Of a stretch of 44,768 nucleotides of DNA, positions 41,965 to 44,768 are shown piece by piece. The position numbers and the translations under genes are program-made. The stretch's first letter is position 1. Every line of letters begins with the position of its first letter. This DNA comes from an uncultured Prevotella sp. GTDB lineage: Bacteria; Bacteroidota; Bacteroidia; Bacteroidales; Bacteroidaceae. The notes under the pieces are model-generated. The model was not told the DNA's origin, searched no databases, and saw only the letters and a program-made list of their open reading frames with translations. Where the stretch lies: NCBI GenBank assembly GCA_947302435.1, contig CAMYVQ010000020.1, forward strand, positions 1 through 44,768. Reading direction: 5' to 3'.

Positions 41965-42828
41965 ATGGCACAGAACAAGAAACGTCGTTGGCACTGCCTT
42001 CCTGGACAGGAGCCAACGGAGATGGACAAGCAGATCATGTACTGGGAGAATAAGGGGAAGCTCGTGCCGACGCGCGACCTGATCAAGACTCCCGAACAGA
42101 TAGAAGGCATACGCAAGGCCGGCGTGGTGAACACGGGCGTGCTCGACGAGGTGGCCAAACAAATCCATATCGGCATGTCGACCTTGGAGATCGACCAGAT
42201 TTGCCGTCGGTATTGTGAGGAACACAACGCTACACCTGCCTGCCTGAACTACGAAGGATTCCCCATGAGCGTGTGTACGAGTATCAATGAGGTGGTGTGT
42301 CACGGCATTCCCAAGGAAGAGGATGTGCTCGAAGAGGGCGACATCATCAACGTGGACTTCACCACGATTCTCGATGGCTATTATGCCGATGCCTCACGCA
42401 TGTTTATCATGGGTAGGACGACCCCCGAAAAAGAGCAGTTGGTGCGTGTGGCCAAGGAGTGTTTGGAGATAGGCATGGAGGCCGCAAAGCCCTACGGTTT
42501 CGTGGGCGATATCGGTCATGCCATCGAGAAGCACTGCAAGAAATATGGCTACGGCATCGTGCGCGACCTGGCGGGTCACGGTGTGGGTTTGAAATTCCAT
42601 GAGGAGCCCGATGTGGACCACTACGGACATCGCGGCACAGGCATGCTGCTTGTTCCCGGTATGGTGTTCACCATCGAACCGATGATCAATATGGGTACAT
42701 GGAAAGTCTTTATCGACTCTGACGATCCCTATGGATGGGAGGTCATCAGTGGGGACGAGAAACCTTCAGCCCAGTGGGAGCATACCCTGCTCATGACCGA
42801 GCATGGCGTAGAAGTGCTCACATACTAA
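41965..42828 (+). CDS. map: Methionine aminopeptidase, type I
   Basis: This 287-residue enzyme removes the initiator methionine from nascent proteins. All five metal ligands of the pita-bread fold are visible: D131 (NVDFTTILDG), D142 (YYADASRM), H205 (LAGHGVG), E238 (FTIEPM) and E272 (SAQWEHT), with H113 in VCHGIP as the active-site His. Compared with E. coli (264 residues) it has an N-terminal extension of about 40 residues (KKRRWHCLPGQEPTEMDKQI) which is basic and could contact the ribosome. It has its own promoter and ends at a hairpin shared with the convergent glucokinase gene. Confidence 0.97.
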   Translation: MAQNKKRRWHCLPGQEPTEMDKQIMYWENKGKLVPTRDLIKTPEQIEGIRKAGVVNTGVLDEVAKQIHIGMSTLEIDQICRRYCEEHNATPACLNYEGFPMSVCTSINEVVCHGIPKEEDVLEEGDIINVDFTTILDGYYADASRMFIMGRTTPEKEQLVRVAKECLEIGMEAAKPYGFVGDIGHAIEKHCKKYGYGIVRDLAGHGVGLKFHEEPDVDHYGHRGTGMLLVPGMVFTIEPMINMGTWKVFIDSDDPYGWEVISGDEKPSAQWEHTLLMTEHGVEVLTY

Positions 42829-42835
42829 TAAAATG

Positions 42836-42874
42836 ACAAGAGGACACTTCAATGGCGAAGTGCCCTCTTGTTTT
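42836..42874. terminator. Bidirectional terminator between map and the ROK kinase gene
   Basis: ACAAGAGGACACTTC (42836-42850) pairs with GAAGTGCCCTCTTGT (42857-42871) with a single A-C mismatch. It is followed by TTT and preceded by A residues that serve the opposite strand. Confidence 0.8.
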
Positions 42875-42894
42875 ACGATAAATCCAGCTTACTT

Positions 42895-43878
42895 TTATAT
42901 CTCCCAGCCGATGGCGCTTGCACCGAGCACAGCAGCCGATGCACCGTCGAGACCGCTGATGAGGAACTTGGCCTTGCCACGGAAGATGGGCATTACGTGG
43001 GCATCGTAGGCATCGCGGATGGGCTTCATGATCAGCTCACCAGCTTTCACCATGCCACCGAAGAAGATGAATGCCTCGGGCGAAGAGAAGGCAGCGAAGT
43101 CAGCGCAGGCCTCACCCAGCATCTTGCCCGTGAAGGCGTAGATTTCCTTGGCCAGTTCGTCGCCCTTGCCAGCGGCAATCGATACGTCAAGAGAGGTGAT
43201 GTCTTCGGGATTCATTTCACGCAGCACAGAGGGACGTGTGGTCTTGCTGAGCAGTTCGCGGGCCGTGCGGGCCACACCCGTTGCAGAGCAGTAGGCTTCC
43301 AAGCAGCCGGTACGACCACATCCGCAGGAACGGCCTTCCTCGCCGCGTACCATCGTCACATGGCCAAGCTCACCGGCAAATCCGTCGCTTCCGTAGAGCA
43401 GTTGTCCGTTCACCACAATGCCTGAGCCAACGCCTGTACCTAATGTGATGACGATGAAGTTCTTCATGCCACGGGCCACACCGTAGACCATCTCACCGAT
43501 GGCAGCAGCATTGGCATCGTTGGTCAGTGCCACGGGAATTCCGCCTAAGCGGTCGCTGAACATTTTGGCCAGAGGTACCACGCGGTCGTGAGCCCAAGGC
43601 AGGTTGGGGGCAAACTCGATGGTGCCGTTATAATAGTTACCGTTGGGAGCGCCGATACCCATAGCCTTGATGGTCTCTAATCCGCCCACCTCTTCAATGA
43701 TGGGTGTCAGAGCCTGCACGCAGGCGTCAACGTATGCTTCTACCGAAGCGAATCCGCCTGTTTTTATGGCCGTCGTCGCCTTGATATCTCCGCGAGCGTC
43801 CACGATACCGAAAACAGAATTTGTGCCTCCAAGGTCCAAGCCAATCACGTATGGCTTCATTGTTTCTTGTTCGTTCAT
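42895..43878 (-). CDS. ROK-family sugar kinase, probably glucokinase
   Basis: This 327-residue cytoplasmic kinase has the phosphate-binding motif GLDLGGTNS (13-21), catalytic D121 in TNDANAAAIGE, the ROK signature LGTGVGSGIVVNG (146-158), sugar-binding E170 and H173 in AGELGHV, and a zinc motif CGCGRTGC (185-192). This set matches ROK glucokinases more than ROK repressors, since no helix-turn-helix is present. Glucose is the likely substrate; other hexoses or N-acetyl sugars cannot be excluded. An in-frame ATG at 43860 (MKPYVIG) is an alternative start. Its promoter box lies at 43936-43943. Confidence 0.92.
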   Translation of the reverse strand: MNEQETMKPYVIGLDLGGTNSVFGIVDARGDIKATTAIKTGGFASVEAYVDACVQALTPIIEEVGGLETIKAMGIGAPNGNYYNGTIEFAPNLPWAHDRVVPLAKMFSDRLGGIPVALTNDANAAAIGEMVYGVARGMKNFIVITLGTGVGSGIVVNGQLLYGSDGFAGELGHVTMVRGEEGRSCGCGRTGCLEAYCSATGVARTARELLSKTTRPSVLREMNPEDITSLDVSIAAGKGDELAKEIYAFTGKMLGEACADFAAFSSPEAFIFFGGMVKAGELIMKPIRDAYDAHVMPIFRGKAKFLISGLDGASAAVLGASAIGWEI

Positions 43879-43935
43879 AGTTAATAGTTATTTATGGTTT
43901 TTTTGTTAATGAATAATTGCTTTTAATAACAGCTG

Positions 43936-43943
43936 CAAAGGTA
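43936..43943 (-). promoter_or_regulatory. -7 box (TACCTTTG) for the ROK kinase gene
   Basis: On the minus strand TACCTTTG lies 57 nt before the ATG at 43878 and fits TAnnTTTG. It lies after the DUF6057 remnant. Confidence 0.65.
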
Positions 43944-43983
43944 ACAGAAAAAAAGAAAACTTCCAAGTTTTTTATGAAAAATA

Positions 43984-44536
43984 TCATCGATTGTTGTTTT
44001 CTATCCGCTGCCCCATCTTGCGTGCGTCCAGCTCTATCCGTCTTGATGTGAAATCGGGCGTGTTGTAGGAGTCGAGCAACCTGCGATAATGGTATGCCAC
44101 CTGAGCCCTTCCAGCATCAAGACACCGAACACCAATATTACCGCCATGGGACCTGTCAGCCAGTAAGTTACGGGGATGGCCAATGCCAACGCTACCAACC
44201 CTTTGGATCCCTGACGGGGCATGATGGCCATGATTGCCGTTGTGGCAACCATACAAACCGTTGTTGCAATACAAGTAGCATGGCGTTGATGAATGCCCCT
44301 AACCGCACATCGAAGAAGAACTGGGACAGGAAATCACCCATATAACGAGCCATGCCGTCGGGAAGCATCACGCGGTTCGTGAAGTATTCCATGTCCCAAA
44401 GAAACAAATGGGTCTCTTCTGTGGCCAGCAACAGAAACGGGTAGCCCTGCAGTCAGAAGAGAAATACAACCATACCAAAAGCTGCTGATAACAGCAGCTT
44501 CCAGTATGACTTGATAAAGGCCAATGACCTCTTCAT
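43984..44536 (-). pseudogene. Decayed 5' remnant of a DUF6057-like membrane protein
   Basis: From ATG 44536 the frame reads MKRSLAFIKSYWKLLLSAAF and meets TGA at codon 28 (44455-44453). Past it, the same frame continues as LLATEETHLFLWDMEYFTNR then LPDGMARYMGDFLSQFFFD, the start that I associate with the Bacteroidales DUF6057 family. The reading then shifts frame near 44250 (ALALAIPVTYWLTGPMAVIL, more membrane segments) and again near 44100 (YRRLLDSYNTPDFTSRRIEL), ending at TGA 43986-43984. The family is, from memory, about 500 or more residues, so the rest is deleted. One nonsense codon, two frameshifts and a truncation make this a clear pseudogene. It lies 7 nt after trxB, in the same direction. 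Confidence 0.75.
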
Positions 44537-44543
44537 AGACTTC

Positions 44544-44768
44544 CTAACCTAACAGAAATCGCTCAGCCTCGATAGCGGCCTGACAGCCAGTGCCAGCGGC
44601 AGTAATGGCCTGTCGGTAAGTGGGATCGGCGCAGTCGCCGGCAACAAAGATGCCGGGGAGCTTGGTGCGCGGCGTGCCGTCGATTTTCTTCAGGTAGCCC
44701 ACTTCGTCGACATCGAGCCACTCGCGGAAGATGTCGGTGTTGGGTTTGTGGCCGATGGCAAGGAAGAA
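44544..44768 (-). CDS. trxB: Thioredoxin reductase, C-terminal part (window edge)
   Basis: Seventy-four codons plus TAG are present; the 5' part lies beyond the right edge. The sequence [14 protein letters not shown] is the typical TrxB segment after the NAD-binding domain, and [20 protein letters not shown] is the C-terminal FAD-binding motif, followed by [18 protein letters not shown]. The enzyme passes electrons from NADPH through FAD and a CxxC pair to thioredoxin; the CxxC pair is outside the window. It is followed 7 nt later by the DUF6057 remnant. Confidence 0.93.
   Translation of the reverse strand, partial: FFLAIGHKPNTDIFREWLDVDEVGYLKKIDGTPRTKLPGIFVAGDCADPTYRQAITAAGTGCQAAIEAERFLLG

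Overview
The window looks like a chromosomal segment of a Bacteroidales bacterium, most likely Prevotellaceae (Prevotella/Segatella-like). Reasons: -7 boxes of the Bacteroidetes form TAnnTTTG before many genes; a hybrid two-component protein with an AraC output; DUF4105/Lnb, LptC, CNNM and PpiD of Bacteroidetes type; large Ig-repeat surface proteins ending in a short YNLxGQRV...NGxKVVxK tail; and a SecA of 1137 residues. Functional calls rest on reading motifs by eye; no database search was possible.

Layout. 1-2.4 kb: the first codons of a minus-strand gene, a ferritin-like gene set between GC-rich palindromes, an AraC regulator, and a 0.6 kb gene-poor stretch that looks like an independent small RNA with its own promoter and terminator. 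2.4-5.6 kb (minus): a sensorless hybrid histidine kinase followed by a MATE exporter. 5.7-17.5 kb: AI-2E-type permease (plus), then minus-strand housekeeping genes: HU, a 29-residue ribosome-like peptide, RNase G and GlyA; SecA with an ABC ATPase; and a DUF4105/Lnb acyltransferase translationally coupled to an alkaline-phosphatase-fold protein that has lost its metal ligands. 17.6-23.3 kb (plus): an outer-membrane barrel, LptC, a CNNM/CBS protein carrying an in-frame inverted-repeat insertion, and PpiD.

23.3-37.2 kb is an accessory island. It holds two modules, each made of a very large Ig-like surface protein followed by a 56-62 residue peptide gene and a terminator. Between the modules lie a nonsense-mutated AAA/PD-(D/E)XK gene and an intact PD-(D/E)XK 'transposase' (Rpn-like) gene. 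The island is bounded on both sides, in the same orientation, by three-unit arrays of a 19-nt palindrome with a 22-nt period. The protein-peptide pairs inside this repeat-bounded block are my best candidate for an undescribed system.

37.2-44.8 kb: a four-gene operon (LysM/periplasmic-binding protein, PorT-like barrel, POT transporter, endonuclease/exonuclease/phosphatase protein), methionine aminopeptidase, a convergent ROK glucokinase, a decayed DUF6057 gene, and the 3' end of trxB running off the window.

The housekeeping genes group by theme: envelope biogenesis (SecA, Lnb, LptC, PpiD, barrels), translation and RNA (RNase G, the 29-residue peptide, MetAP), and central metabolism (GlyA, glucokinase). 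No tRNA, rRNA, CRISPR array or complete insertion sequence was seen.
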